Below, piece after piece: positions 35,218 through 43,408 of a stretch of DNA of 49,362 bases. This stretch comes from Candidatus Bacteroides merdigallinarum. GTDB taxonomy: Bacteria > Bacteroidota > Bacteroidia > Bacteroidales > Bacteroidaceae. The DNA lies in NCBI GenBank assembly GCA_019116285.1, contig DXBX01000010.1, positions 1 through 49,362 on the forward strand, read 5' to 3'. A program made the position numbers and the translations under genes. The stretch's first letter is position 1; each line of letters starts with the position of its first letter. Under the pieces are notes generated by a model. It did not search any database and was not told the origin of the DNA. It worked only from the letters and a program-made list of their open reading frames with translations.

Positions 35218-35781
35218 ATGAACACAGTATTGCAAACCATCAAGGCCCGGCACAGTGTCCGGTCCTACACCGACCGCCAAGTGAGCGAAGAAGACCTGGC
35301 GCGTATCCTCGAGGCTGCCACGTATGCCCCCAACGGCATGCACCTGGAGACCTGGCATTTCACGGCCATCCAGAACGCGGAAGTGTTGAACCGGCTGAAC
35401 GAAGCCGTCAAGGCAGCCTTTGCCAAGAGTCCCGAACCTCGTCTGCAGGAGCGCGGACACAGCACTACCTATTGCTGCTACTATCATGCTCCCACGCTGG
35501 TTATTGTCTCCAACGAGCCTACTCAATGGTGGGCGGGCATGGATTGCGCCTGCGCCTTGGAGAATATCTTCCTGGCTGCTGCCTCGCTGGGCATCGGCTC
35601 CTGCTGGATTAACCAAATCGGACAGAATTGCGAGGACCCCGGCGTCCGTGCCCTGCTGACCGAGCTGGGCGTGCCGGAGAATCATAAGGTGTATGGCTGT
35701 GCCGCCTTGGGCTATGAGCCGGCGGATGCTCCCGTCAAGGAGAAGAAGGTGAAGGCGGGTACGATTACCTGGGTGCGATAG
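35218..35781 (+). CDS. Nitroreductase-family FMN oxidoreductase
   Basis: The 187-residue flavoenzyme has the FMN-binding RHSVRSYTDRQVSEEDLARIL near residue 11, APNGMHLETWHF near 38 and the central SLGIGSCWINQIGQ near 122. The second flavin contact region is YGCAALGYEPAD at the C-terminal end. It probably uses NAD(P)H to reduce nitro compounds, quinones or another acceptor; the natural substrate is unknown. It is 23 bases after the HpaII-like gene and could be cotranscribed. It is followed by a bidirectional terminator. Confidence 0.85.
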   Translation: MNTVLQTIKARHSVRSYTDRQVSEEDLARILEAATYAPNGMHLETWHFTAIQNAEVLNRLNEAVKAAFAKSPEPRLQERGHSTTYCCYYHAPTLVIVSNEPTQWWAGMDCACALENIFLAAASLGIGSCWINQIGQNCEDPGVRALLTELGVPENHKVYGCAALGYEPADAPVKEKKVKAGTITWVR

Positions 35782-35795
35782 TAAGTACCTTCCTA

Positions 35796-35832
35796 AAAAG
35801 AATGAGGCGCGGATGACGCGCCTCATTCTTTT
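35796..35832. terminator. Bidirectional terminator between nitroreductase gene and gcvP
   Basis: AAAAGAATGAGGCGCG (35796-35811) pairs perfectly with CGCGCCTCATTCTTTT (35817-35832) around a 5-base loop. A-run and T-run flanks make it work for both convergent genes. Confidence 0.92.
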
Positions 35833-35848
35833 ATGTATATATCCTGAA

Positions 35849-38698
35849 TCACTCCAAGGAGCCGTTGCGGGTGGCAACCAGTTTGCGGTCGCCCAAGGTA
35901 TTGTCTACTCTTGCCACGTTGATCCAGAACTTGTTCTCACGCACGGAGGGCATGGGGTAAACCGCCTTCTCGCGGGTATAGGCATGGTCCCATTCGTTGG
36001 CCACGGCCTCATATTCCGGGTGCGGGGCGTTGAGCAGTACGTTATCTTTCGCATCGGCACGGCCTTCCTTCACTTCCTGTATCTCTTGCCAGATACCGTG
36101 CATGGCGGCCACGAAGTTGTCCAGCTCGGCGAGGCTCTCGCTCTCGGTCGGCTCAATCATCAGTGTGCCATGTACGGGGAAGGAGAGGGTGGGGGCATGA
36201 TAGCCGTAGTCCATCAGACGCTTGGCGATGTCGTTCTCCGTGATGCCCGTCTCGGCCTGCACATTGCGGCACTCCAGAATCATCTCGTGTCCCACATAGC
36301 CGTTGGTGCCGCGGTAGACCACGCCGTAGGTGTCGGCAAAGCAAGCGGCCAGGTAGTTGGCGTTGAGGATAGCAATCTTGGTGGCGCGTGTCAGTCCCTC
36401 GGCACCCATCATGCGGATGTAGCCGTAGGTGATGGGCAGGATGCCGGCACTTCCCCACGGGGCGGAAGCCACTTCGTTCGTGTCATTGCCGAAGAGTCCG
36501 TGTCCGGGCAGGAACGGTACCAGATGCGGAGCCACGCAGATGGGACCTACGCCGGGACCGCCGCCGCCATGAGGCGAGGCAAAGGTCTTGTGCAGGTTCA
36601 GGTGGCAGACATCTGCACCGATGGTGCCGGGATTGGTCAGGCCCACCTGAGCGTTCATGTTGGCGCCGTCCATATAGACTTGGGCACCGCAGGCGTGGAT
36701 AATCTGGCAGATTTCTACGATGTCCGCCTCAAAGATGCCGTGCGTGGACGGATAGGTAATCATCAGGGCGGCCAGGTCGTCGCGGTTCTCTTCGGCCTTG
36801 CGGCGCAGGTCGTCCATGTCCACGTTGCCCCGTTCGTCGCAGGCGCAAGTCACCGGTGTGAATCCGGCCTGCACGGCACTGGCGGGATTGGTTCCGTGGG
36901 CACTGGCGGGGATGAGCACCTTGTGGCGGTGTCCCTGTCCGATGCTCTCCAGGTAAGCCCGGATGGTGCGCAGGCCGGCATATTCGCCCGCAGCACCCGA
37001 GTTGGGCTGGAAGCTGATGCCGGCAAATCCGGTGATGGTCTTCAGTTCTTCGCCCAGGTTGTGGATGAGTTCTTTGTAGCCCTGAGCCTGGTCGGCAGGC
37101 ACCAAGGGGTGCATGCCGGAGAAGCCTGCCAGACTGAGGGGCAGCATCTCGGCGGCGGCGTTGAGCTTCATCGTGCACGAGCCGAGCGAAATCATGGAGT
37201 GCGCCAGGGAGATATCTTTGCGGTCCAGCCGCTTGATGTAGCGCATCATCTCCGTCTCGGTGTGGTAGAGGTGGAAGACCTCGTGGGTCAGGTAGGGCGT
37301 GGTGCGCCGCAGGGCTTCGGGGAGGCGGCAGGCGTCAGGCAGCGTCTCGGGACAATCCTTGGACGAGCCGAGGGCTTTGCCAAAGATAGTGAGCAGCACT
37401 GCCAAGGCGTGACGGTCGGTCGTCTCGTCAATGCTGAGGCCGATGGTGCCGTCTTCTTTATATAACAGATTGACCTCCTGCTCCAGGGCGATAGTACGCA
37501 AGGCCTCTTGCGACACTCCTTCGGGCAGGGCAATGCGCAGCGTGTCGAAGAAGTATTCGTTCAGTTGGCGGCAACCCATGCCCTCCAACGTGTCGGACAG
37601 GAAAGCAGCCGTGCGATGGATTCTCGTTGCGATGTCTCGGATGCCTTCCGGCCCGTGCCACACGGCATACATACCCGCCATCGTGGCCAGCAGGGCTTGG
37701 GCGGTACAGATGTTCGAGGTGGCCTTCTCGCGCTTGATGTGCTGTTCGCGGGTCTGCAAGGCCATGCGGTAGCAGAGGTGTCCATACTTGTCCTTGCTCC
37801 AGCCGATGATGCGTCCCGGCATGTTGCGCTTGTACTCATCCCGTGTGGCGAAGTAGGCGGCAGAGGGTCCTCCGTAGAACAGCGGCGTGCCCAGTCGTTG
37901 GGTAGAGCCGAAGACGATGTCCGCGCCCCATTCTCCCGGCGGGGTCAGCAAGGCCAGGCTCAGGATGTCGGCGGCTACGGCCACCTTGCAATGCGCTGCG
38001 TGGGCTTTCTCCACGAAGGCGCGGTAGTCCTCGATACTGCCCTCGGCATTGGGATATTGGACGATGCAGGCGAAGAGATCCGGCGTGAACTCCAGTTCCC
38101 GGTAGTTGCCCACACGGAGCGTGATGCCTTGGGGAACGGCACGGGTACGCATCACGGCCAGCGTCTGCGGGAAGATGCTCTCGTCTACAAAGACGGTATT
38201 GGCGCCCGCCTTCTGTTGGTCGCGGGGACGCAGGGAGTGCATCATCGTGACGGCCTCGGCAGCGGCGGTACCCTCGTCCAGCAGCGAGCAGTTGGCCAGA
38301 GGCATGCCCGTGAGGTCGGCGATGACAGTCTGGAAGTTCATCAGCGCTTCCAGGCGGCCTTGCGACACTTCCGTCTGATAAGGCGTGTAGGAGGTGTACC
38401 ACACGGGGTTCTCGAAGATGTTGCGCTGGATGACGGCCGGTGTGATGGTGTCATACCAGCCTTGGCCGATGTACGTGGTGTAGAGTTTGTTCTTGGCGGC
38501 CAGTTCGCCGATGTGGCGGGCAAATTCGTGCTCGTCCATGGCTTCGGGCAGGGCCATCGGTTCCTTCAGGCGTATGTTGGCGGGAAGGGTCTTGTCGATA
38601 AGTTCGTCCAGGGTGCCCACTCCGATCTTTTGGAGCATACGGGCTTCGTCGGCTTCATTGATGCCGATGTGACGTTCATAAAAAGGATGATTATTCAT
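35849..38698 (-). CDS. gcvP: Glycine dehydrogenase (decarboxylating), P-protein of the glycine cleavage system
   Basis: The start is set at 38698 (MNNHPFYERHIGINEADEARML), the usual P-protein N-terminus; an in-frame ATG at 38740 adds 14 residues including part of array D. The 949-residue single-chain enzyme has two homologous PLP-fold halves, as in the long alpha2 form. The PLP Lys is in CHLNLHKTFASPHGGGGPGVG near residue 700, and the first half holds YTPYQTEVSQGRLEALMNFQT. It decarboxylates glycine and passes the aminomethyl group to H-protein. gcvT and gcvH are not next to it. Confidence 0.93.
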   Translation of the reverse strand: MNNHPFYERHIGINEADEARMLQKIGVGTLDELIDKTLPANIRLKEPMALPEAMDEHEFARHIGELAAKNKLYTTYIGQGWYDTITPAVIQRNIFENPVWYTSYTPYQTEVSQGRLEALMNFQTVIADLTGMPLANCSLLDEGTAAAEAVTMMHSLRPRDQQKAGANTVFVDESIFPQTLAVMRTRAVPQGITLRVGNYRELEFTPDLFACIVQYPNAEGSIEDYRAFVEKAHAAHCKVAVAADILSLALLTPPGEWGADIVFGSTQRLGTPLFYGGPSAAYFATRDEYKRNMPGRIIGWSKDKYGHLCYRMALQTREQHIKREKATSNICTAQALLATMAGMYAVWHGPEGIRDIATRIHRTAAFLSDTLEGMGCRQLNEYFFDTLRIALPEGVSQEALRTIALEQEVNLLYKEDGTIGLSIDETTDRHALAVLLTIFGKALGSSKDCPETLPDACRLPEALRRTTPYLTHEVFHLYHTETEMMRYIKRLDRKDISLAHSMISLGSCTMKLNAAAEMLPLSLAGFSGMHPLVPADQAQGYKELIHNLGEELKTITGFAGISFQPNSGAAGEYAGLRTIRAYLESIGQGHRHKVLIPASAHGTNPASAVQAGFTPVTCACDERGNVDMDDLRRKAEENRDDLAALMITYPSTHGIFEADIVEICQIIHACGAQVYMDGANMNAQVGLTNPGTIGADVCHLNLHKTFASPHGGGGPGVGPICVAPHLVPFLPGHGLFGNDTNEVASAPWGSAGILPITYGYIRMMGAEGLTRATKIAILNANYLAACFADTYGVVYRGTNGYVGHEMILECRNVQAETGITENDIAKRLMDYGYHAPTLSFPVHGTLMIEPTESESLAELDNFVAAMHGIWQEIQEVKEGRADAKDNVLLNAPHPEYEAVANEWDHAYTREKAVYPMPSVRENKFWINVARVDNTLGDRKLVATRNGSLE

Positions 38699-38741
38699 AT
38701 ATGATAACATTTGGGTGATTTTGTTAACGGTTATTTGCACT

Positions 38742-38818
38742 TAGACTAACGGTTAGTCTAGGGTAGACTAAGGTTTAGTCTAGCTCTGGACGGTGGTTTA
38801 GTCCGGGTTAGACTGGCT
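38742..38818. repeat. Tandem array D: about 3.5 units of 22-23 bp upstream of gcvP
   Basis: TAGACT or its variant begins units at 38742, 38764, 38787 and 38809. Units 1 and 2 are hyphenated palindromes, TAGACTAA and TTAGTCTA arms with a 3-base centre. Unit 3 keeps the outer symmetry with TGGAC and GTCC, a paired A-to-G and T-to-C change compared with unit 2. The array fills the spacer between the gcvP start and the MBL stop. Confidence 0.8.
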
Positions 38819-39460
38819 TCAAGTCCTGAAGAACGGGTTTTCCGCCTTTTCGATGCCGATGGTGGTCGGCGCTCCGTGTCCGGGGTAGACCACCGTGTCG
38901 TTGGGCAGGACAAAGAGGCGGCTGCAGATGTTGTCTATCAGGTGGTCGAAGTTGCCCCCGGCCAGGTCTGCCCGTCCGATGCTGCCCTGGAAGAGCACGT
39001 CGCCCGAGAACATGCAATGGTCGGCGGCGCAATAGAACACCAGGCTGCCGGGCGAGTGTCCCGGTACGTGGATGGCTTCGAGCCGGGTATGGCCGAAGGT
39101 GATGATGTCTCCGTCGTGCAGGTAGCCGCCCAGGGGCACGGGCTTCTCTTGCAGCTGAAAGCCGAACATGCGGCTCTGCTTCGGGGCTTCGTCTATCCAG
39201 TACTCGTCCGCCTGGTTGGCCTCGGCCTTCAGTCCGAACTCCTTCAGCAGGAAGGGGTTGCCGAAGATGTGGTCCAGGTGCAGGTGCGTGTTCAGCAGAT
39301 GCTTGACGTTCAGTCCGTTCTTGAGGATGAAGTCCTTCAAGGCCTGCTTCTCTTCTTCGTAGTAGCAGCCGGGGTCGATGACGACGGCTTCGTTGGTCTC
39401 GTCCCAGATGACATAGCAGTTCTCCGGGAACATATTGAATTCGAATCGCTTTATTTTCAT
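38819..39460 (-). CDS. MBL-fold metallohydrolase, glyoxalase II-like
   Basis: The 213-residue protein has the metallo-beta-lactamase metal motif NTHLHLDHIFG (His59, His61, Asp63, His64). Further ligands are in IHVPGHSPGS near residue 130, SGDVLFQGSIGRAD near 155 and YPGHGAPTTIG near 190. The motif layout fits the YcbL/glyoxalase II-like group, which hydrolyses thioesters such as S-lactoylglutathione or related substrates. Two metal ions are expected. It lies 24 bases downstream of rsmG and is likely cotranscribed with it. Confidence 0.85.
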   Translation of the reverse strand: MKIKRFEFNMFPENCYVIWDETNEAVVIDPGCYYEEEKQALKDFILKNGLNVKHLLNTHLHLDHIFGNPFLLKEFGLKAEANQADEYWIDEAPKQSRMFGFQLQEKPVPLGGYLHDGDIITFGHTRLEAIHVPGHSPGSLVFYCAADHCMFSGDVLFQGSIGRADLAGGNFDHLIDNICSRLFVLPNDTVVYPGHGAPTTIGIEKAENPFFRT

Positions 39461-39484
39461 GGTTCGTTGTATTGGATTACATGA

Positions 39485-40114
39485 TTATTTGTTGTGTATG
39501 GCCACGAACACCACCTTCTTGGTCTCGAAGAACTCTTCCTCGAAGTAGTCCTTCAGGTCCCAGGTCAGTGTCTCGTTGCGGAAGGGGCGTGCCTCGTTCT
39601 CCACGTCGCCGCCCTTCAGGCAGAGGAGGCCGTTGGGCAGGGCGTTGTGGGGAGTGGGAGAGATGTTCTTGCGGCAAATCTTCACCAGGTCGGGCAGGGG
39701 CATGACGGCGCGGCTCACCACGAAGTCGAACAGTTCCTTCTCTTCCTCGGCGCGGCCGTGGCGGAAAGTCACGTTCGTCAGTCCGATGTCGTTGGCTATC
39801 TCCCAGGCTACCCGTATCTTCTTGCCGATGCTGTCCACCAGGTGGAAGCGGGCTTCCGGAAAGAGGATGGCCAGGGGGATGCCGGGGAATCCGCCTCCCG
39901 TGCCCAGGTCCATCACCCGCGTGCCTTCGCGGAAACGGATGACCTTGGCCAGGCCCAGCGAGTGGAGTACATGGTGTTCGTAGAGGTTGCCGATATCCTT
40001 GCGCGAGATGACGTTAATCTTGGCATTCCACTCGGTGTATAGGGCTCCCAGGTCGTCAAATTGCTGCTTCTGCCTTCTGGTGAGGTCCGGGAAATATTTC
40101 AGTATCAGTTCCAT
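39485..40114 (-). CDS. rsmG: 16S rRNA (guanine-527-N7) methyltransferase
   Basis: The 209-residue Rossmann methyltransferase begins MELILKYFPDLTRRQKQQFDDLGALYTEWNAKINVISRKD. It has the SAM motif VMDLGTGGGFPGIPLAILFP near residue 68, HLVDSIGKKIRVA near 92 and SRAVMPLPDL near 134. It methylates G527 in the 530 loop of 16S rRNA; loss often gives low-level streptomycin resistance. The gene is 17 bases downstream of the lipoprotein gene. Confidence 0.92.
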   Translation of the reverse strand: MELILKYFPDLTRRQKQQFDDLGALYTEWNAKINVISRKDIGNLYEHHVLHSLGLAKVIRFREGTRVMDLGTGGGFPGIPLAILFPEARFHLVDSIGKKIRVAWEIANDIGLTNVTFRHGRAEEEKELFDFVVSRAVMPLPDLVKICRKNISPTPHNALPNGLLCLKGGDVENEARPFRNETLTWDLKDYFEEEFFETKKVVFVAIHNK

Positions 40115-40131
40115 AATCAGTTCAGTGGGGA

Positions 40132-40980
40132 TTATTGGACGGAATCCAGAATCTTGAATTCGTCATTCAGTAGGTGCGACATGATTTCGTAGGGCAGTTC
40201 GATGTCGATGCCTCCCATCACGTAGGGAGCAATCTCGTAGACGTTGTAGTGGAAAGTCAGCCCTTTCTCGCCGATGCGGAAGTTCTCGGTCGGCGTCAGT
40301 TCCCCCGTACTGCCATAACCCAGGTCTTCCAGTTCCTGGCGGGTGGCCACCTGGTTGTCTGCCATCAGCTGGTTCCAAAGCAGGTCGGTCAATGCCTCCT
40401 CATAGTCGGGAGCAAAGAGGTCGTCCAGCCGGACGGGGGTCAGGGTACGGAGGTCCAGGTTGAGGTAGGAATCCATGTAGATGCCGTGGGCGCCGCCGGT
40501 ATATTCTTCGTAGCGGGTGTGGTAGACCACCAGGTTCTTCCGGTAAAGCTCCACTTGGCTTCGCACATATTTATAATAGGAATACCAGGCCCGCTGGTCG
40601 GCATCGCCGAATTCCTTTTCTTCCTTCCGGTACAGTTCCTCCAGGTCGTTGCGGTAGTTCCGCACATATTGCTCCTTGTACTGTTGTACGGCTTCCTGCG
40701 GAGTCAGCTTCATCCATTCTTCGCCCAGGGTGGTGGCGAGGAAGTAGGTGTTCAGGCTGTCCTTCAGTTGTTCGTCGGCCGATTGCTTGGCGTAGGCCAG
40801 GCTGATGACCAGGTTGCAGGCCGGCTTGGCCGTGTCGCCAAAGAGATGCTCCGTGATGTTCAAGGGGATGCTGTCGAATACCAACTCGCCATAGTCTTGT
40901 TTCGATTTGTTATCGCAGGACGAGAAAAATCCGCTTACCGTAAGCAGAATAACAAGCAGGGTTGCAAATTGCTTCTTCAT
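40132..40980 (-). CDS. DUF3298-family lipoprotein
   Basis: ATG 40980 (MKKQFATLLVILLTVSGFFSSC) is chosen because it gives a clean lipoprotein signal with the acylated Cys at about residue 22; ATG 41007 adds nine residues. The 282-residue protein has an N-terminal DUF4163-like part and a C-terminal DUF3298/RsiV-like region (GGAHGIYMDSYLNLDLRTLTPVRLDDLF, about residues 155-185). It is probably anchored in the cell envelope, facing the periplasm. Function is unknown; some relatives bind cell-wall fragments or lysozyme. It is the first gene of a run with rsmG and the MBL gene. Confidence 0.82.
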   Translation of the reverse strand: MKKQFATLLVILLTVSGFFSSCDNKSKQDYGELVFDSIPLNITEHLFGDTAKPACNLVISLAYAKQSADEQLKDSLNTYFLATTLGEEWMKLTPQEAVQQYKEQYVRNYRNDLEELYRKEEKEFGDADQRAWYSYYKYVRSQVELYRKNLVVYHTRYEEYTGGAHGIYMDSYLNLDLRTLTPVRLDDLFAPDYEEALTDLLWNQLMADNQVATRQELEDLGYGSTGELTPTENFRIGEKGLTFHYNVYEIAPYVMGGIDIELPYEIMSHLLNDEFKILDSVQ

Positions 40981-41029
40981 CTTGATTTTTTTGTTTATAA
41001 ATAACACTCAGGTTTTAGTTCGCTGTCTA

Positions 41030-41037
41030 CAAATATA
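41030..41037 (-). promoter_or_regulatory. -7 element for the lipoprotein-rsmG-MBL genes
   Basis: Minus-strand TATATTTG fits TAnnTTTG and is 50 bases before the ATG at 40980. The spacing rules out the longer ORF only weakly. Confidence 0.6.
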
Positions 41038-41090
41038 GGGTATATTGCCGAATCGTTAGCACAAAAGGTAGAAAAAAAAGAAATTGTTTG

Positions 41091-41098
41091 TACTTTTG
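41091..41098 (+). promoter_or_regulatory. -7 element for lipB
   Basis: TACTTTTG fits TAnnTTTG and lies 14 bases before the ATG at 41112. It overlaps the upstream in-frame start at 41088, which argues against that start. Confidence 0.6.
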
Positions 41099-41111
41099 CG
41101 GAAAAGTGTAT

Positions 41112-41786
41112 ATGAGTATGAAACCGGAAATAGCAGATTGGGGACTCATCCCCTACGAAGAGGCGTGGAAGCGCCAGAAGGAGTGGTTCGATGAGGTGGT
41201 GGCGGCCAAGCAGGCCGGGCTGCCGTGTGATAACCGCATTGTCCTGTGCGAGCATCCTCACGTCTATACCTTGGGGCGGAGCGGCAAGGCGGCCAACATG
41301 CTGCTGGGCGAAGAACAGCTGAAGCGACTGGGGGCCACCCTTTACCACATCGACCGGGGCGGGGACATCACCTACCACGGGCCGGGACAACAAGTGTGCT
41401 ATCCCATCCTGAACCTGGAGGATTTCTCCCTGGGCTTGCGTGACTATATCTATGTGTTGGAAGAAGCCGTCATCCGTGTCTGTGCCTCCTACGGCATCCC
41501 GGCCGGACGGCTGGACAAGGCCACCGGCGTCTGGCTGGAAGGTGACACGCCCCGGGCAAGGAAGATTTGCGCCATCGGCGTACACGCCAGCCACTTCGTG
41601 ACGATGCACGGCCTGGCTCTGAATGTCAATACGGACTTGCGCTACTTCAGCTACATCAACCCGTGCGGTTTTGTGGACAAGGGGGTTACTTCCCTGCAGA
41701 AGGAACTGCACCGCGAGGTGTCGATGGCGGAGGTGAAGGAACGGCTTTGTACGGAGTTGCAGACGTTGCTGGATGACCGGAAATAA
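41112..41786 (+). CDS. lipB: Octanoyl-[acyl-carrier-protein]-protein transferase
   Basis: The 224-residue enzyme moves octanoate from ACP to lipoyl domains, the first step of lipoate synthesis. Motifs are HPHVYTLGRSG near residue 48, DRGGDITYHGPGQQVCYPIL (81-100), KICAIGVHASHF and HGLALNVNTDLRYFSYINPCGF. The catalytic pair is Lys151 and Cys185, exactly 34 residues apart as in E. coli K135/C169. A product of the pathway, lipoyl-H-protein, is needed by the gcvP enzyme encoded nearby. It ends just before a sigma-54-type control region. Confidence 0.93.
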   Translation: MSMKPEIADWGLIPYEEAWKRQKEWFDEVVAAKQAGLPCDNRIVLCEHPHVYTLGRSGKAANMLLGEEQLKRLGATLYHIDRGGDITYHGPGQQVCYPILNLEDFSLGLRDYIYVLEEAVIRVCASYGIPAGRLDKATGVWLEGDTPRARKICAIGVHASHFVTMHGLALNVNTDLRYFSYINPCGFVDKGVTSLQKELHREVSMAEVKERLCTELQTLLDDRK

Positions 41787-41809
41787 GGCATGGATTATCC
41801 GAAAATGTA

Positions 41810-41837
41810 CAGGGGTGTTCGATATCGGACACCCCTG
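41810..41837. promoter_or_regulatory. Putative enhancer-binding palindrome upstream of the efflux operon
   Basis: A 28-bp near-perfect palindrome has the core GGTGTTCGATATCGGACACC, centred at 41823.5. The same core (Y/R variants) recurs at 48947-48966. Its centre is about 66 bases upstream of the -12 GC of a sigma-54-type promoter, a usual distance for an enhancer-binding-protein site. It might also act as the lipB terminator, but no T-run follows. A second dyad, CGTTGA (41850-41855) and TCAACG (41859-41864), sits between it and the promoter. Confidence 0.7.
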
Positions 41838-41875
41838 ATTTCGTCTATACGTTGAAAGTCAACGGTTTACGTTTT

Positions 41876-41890
41876 TGGCACGGATTTCGC
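41876..41890 (+). promoter_or_regulatory. Sigma-54-type promoter of the efflux operon
   Basis: TTGGCACGGATTTCGC has GG at 41877-41878 and GC at 41889-41890 with exactly 10 bases between. It matches TTGGCACG-N4-TTGC at all but one position. The transcription start would be near 41902 and the leader about 67 bases. Confidence 0.75.
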
Positions 41891-41968
41891 TTGTCATGGG
41901 GTGAATTTGGCGTGTAATCCGCGCCTGCTATATAATATAATAGGTGTAAAACAATAATAAGATAAGGT

Positions 41969-43219
41969 ATGGACAGAGAAATCCCAAAGGAAGTGCGCCG
42001 GAAGGAGCGCAACAAGAAGTTAATCCGCTACGGCATCGGCGCGGCGGCGGTCATCGTGGTCATCAGCGTGCTCATCTCCGTGATGCGCACCGGGGTGAAG
42101 GAGAAGGACGTGGTGTTCAGCACCGTGGACAAGGGTACCATCGAAGTCAGCGTCAGTGCTTCGGGCAAGGTGGTGCCGGCCTTCGAGGAAATTATGACCT
42201 CGCCCATCAGCACCCGCATCCTGGAGGTCTATAAGAAAGGAGGCGACAGCGTGGACGTGGGCACGCCCATTCTGAAGCTGGACCTCCAGAGCGCCGAGAC
42301 GGAATACAAGAAGCAACTGGACGAGGAGCAGATGCGCAGCTACCAGCTCCAGCAACTGAAGGTGAACAACGAGACCAAGCTGAAAGACCTCGCCATGCAA
42401 ATCAAGGTGTCCGAGATGAAACTCAACCGGATGCGCGTGGAGCTGCGCAACGAACAGTACTTGGATAGCCTCGGCTCCGGCACTACGGACAAGGTGCGTC
42501 AGGCAGAGTTGAGCGTCAACGTCGCCGAACTGGAGTTGGAGCAACTGCGCCAGCAATATGCCAATGAGCAGGAAGTGCTGGATGCCGAATACAAGGTGAA
42601 GGAGTTGGAGTTCTCCATCTTTCGCAAGAGCCTGGCCGAGACACGCCGCACGCTGGAGGACGCCCAGGTGAAGTCGCCCCGCAAGGCCATCCTTACCTAT
42701 ATCAATAACCAGATAGGCCAGCAGGTGGGGCAGGGCGAGCAGATAGCCATCATCTCCGACCTGAGCCATTTCAAGGTGGAGGGCGAGATTGCCGACACCT
42801 ACGGCGACCGTGTGGCAGCCGGCGGCAAGGCCATCGTCAAGATTGGCCGCGAGCAACTGGTGGGGCAGGTGAGCAGCGTCACCCCGCTCTCCAAGAACGG
42901 CGTCATCAGTTTCACCGTGCAGCTGGAGGACGACAGCCACAAGCGGCTCCGCTCCGGCCTCAAGACGGATGTTTACGTGATGAACGCCGTGAAGGAAGAC
43001 GTGCTGCGCATTGCCAACGCCTCCTACTACGTGGGCCGCGGCGAGTACGACCTCTTCGTCCGCACCTCGGACAACGAGCTGGAGAAGCGCAAGGTGCAGC
43101 TGGGCGACTCCAACTTCGAGTACGTCGAGGTGGTCAGCGGCCTGGAGCCGGGCGAACAGGTGGTGGTGAGCGACATGAGCAACTACAAGAACAAGAATAG
43201 TCTGAAGTTGAAGAAGTGA
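41969..43219 (+). CDS. HlyD/MacA-family periplasmic adaptor of an ABC efflux pump
   Basis: The 416-residue membrane-fusion protein has a basic N-terminus, one membrane anchor (about residues 20-39), the first half of a lipoyl/barrel-sandwich region (GTIEVSVSASGKVVPAFEEIM near 60), a long Gln/Glu/Leu-rich coiled-coil hairpin (about 105-225), the returning lipoyl half (SPRKAILTYINNQIGQQVGQGEQ) and beta-barrel and membrane-proximal domains ending SNYKNKNSLKLKK. It should bridge the inner-membrane ABC permeases to a TolC-type channel, which is not in the window. It is the first gene after the sigma-54 promoter. Confidence 0.9.
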   Translation: MDREIPKEVRRKERNKKLIRYGIGAAAVIVVISVLISVMRTGVKEKDVVFSTVDKGTIEVSVSASGKVVPAFEEIMTSPISTRILEVYKKGGDSVDVGTPILKLDLQSAETEYKKQLDEEQMRSYQLQQLKVNNETKLKDLAMQIKVSEMKLNRMRVELRNEQYLDSLGSGTTDKVRQAELSVNVAELELEQLRQQYANEQEVLDAEYKVKELEFSIFRKSLAETRRTLEDAQVKSPRKAILTYINNQIGQQVGQGEQIAIISDLSHFKVEGEIADTYGDRVAAGGKAIVKIGREQLVGQVSSVTPLSKNGVISFTVQLEDDSHKRLRSGLKTDVYVMNAVKEDVLRIANASYYVGRGEYDLFVRTSDNELEKRKVQLGDSNFEYVEVVSGLEPGEQVVVSDMSNYKNKNSLKLKK

Positions 43220-43273
43220 CTGTCTGGCCTGCCGCCCACGGAGGCTTTGCGGGACGAGTAAAGGAGGAGACAG

Positions 43274-43361
43274 AGTTCCACCGGCGGTGGAACCCGGTTC
43301 CAGTACGGGTGGAACCCGGTTCCAGTACGCCTGGAACTCGGTTCCGGTACGCCTGGAACTT
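43274..43361. repeat. Tandem array C: four 22-bp palindromic units between adaptor and permease genes
   Basis: Units start at 43274, 43296, 43318 and 43340, an exact 22-bp period. Each is a hyphenated palindrome. Unit 1 has 9-bp arms GTTCCACCG and CGGTGGAAC with one base between. Unit 2 has GTTCCA/TGGAAC and unit 3 has GTTCCAG/CTGGAAC. Unit 4 differs by one base in one arm. The array is in the 189-base gap between the adaptor stop and the first permease start, well inside the presumed operon. Confidence 0.9.
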
Positions 43362-43408
43362 TCCCTCCTCCGGCTAAAGAAAAGATAAACTACTTACAAC
43401 GAATACCT

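Noticed and set aside
35813..37465. 550-codon plus-strand frame opposite gcvP, and other long antisense frames (such as 44826-46226 minus)
   Set aside because: They mirror clear, well-conserved genes in GC-rich sequence and have shadow-like composition (His/Gly/Val/Gln-rich) with no recognisable domain.
41112..41786. LipB lacking its catalytic Cys
   Set aside because: An initial alignment to the HFVTMHG segment suggested Val at the Cys place, but counting from Lys151 puts Cys185 of INPCG at the right 34-residue spacing, so the active site is intact.
41810..41837. Palindrome at 41810 as a simple lipB terminator
   Set aside because: No T-run follows, and the same core recurs at 48947-48966 with the same distance to a sigma-54-type promoter, so a protein-binding site explains more; a dual role is still possible.
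16875..43378. Shared CCTCCGGCTAAAG near arrays A and C as a common element
   Set aside because: A 13-base match between two places in 49 kb is expected by chance, and nothing else is shared around it.
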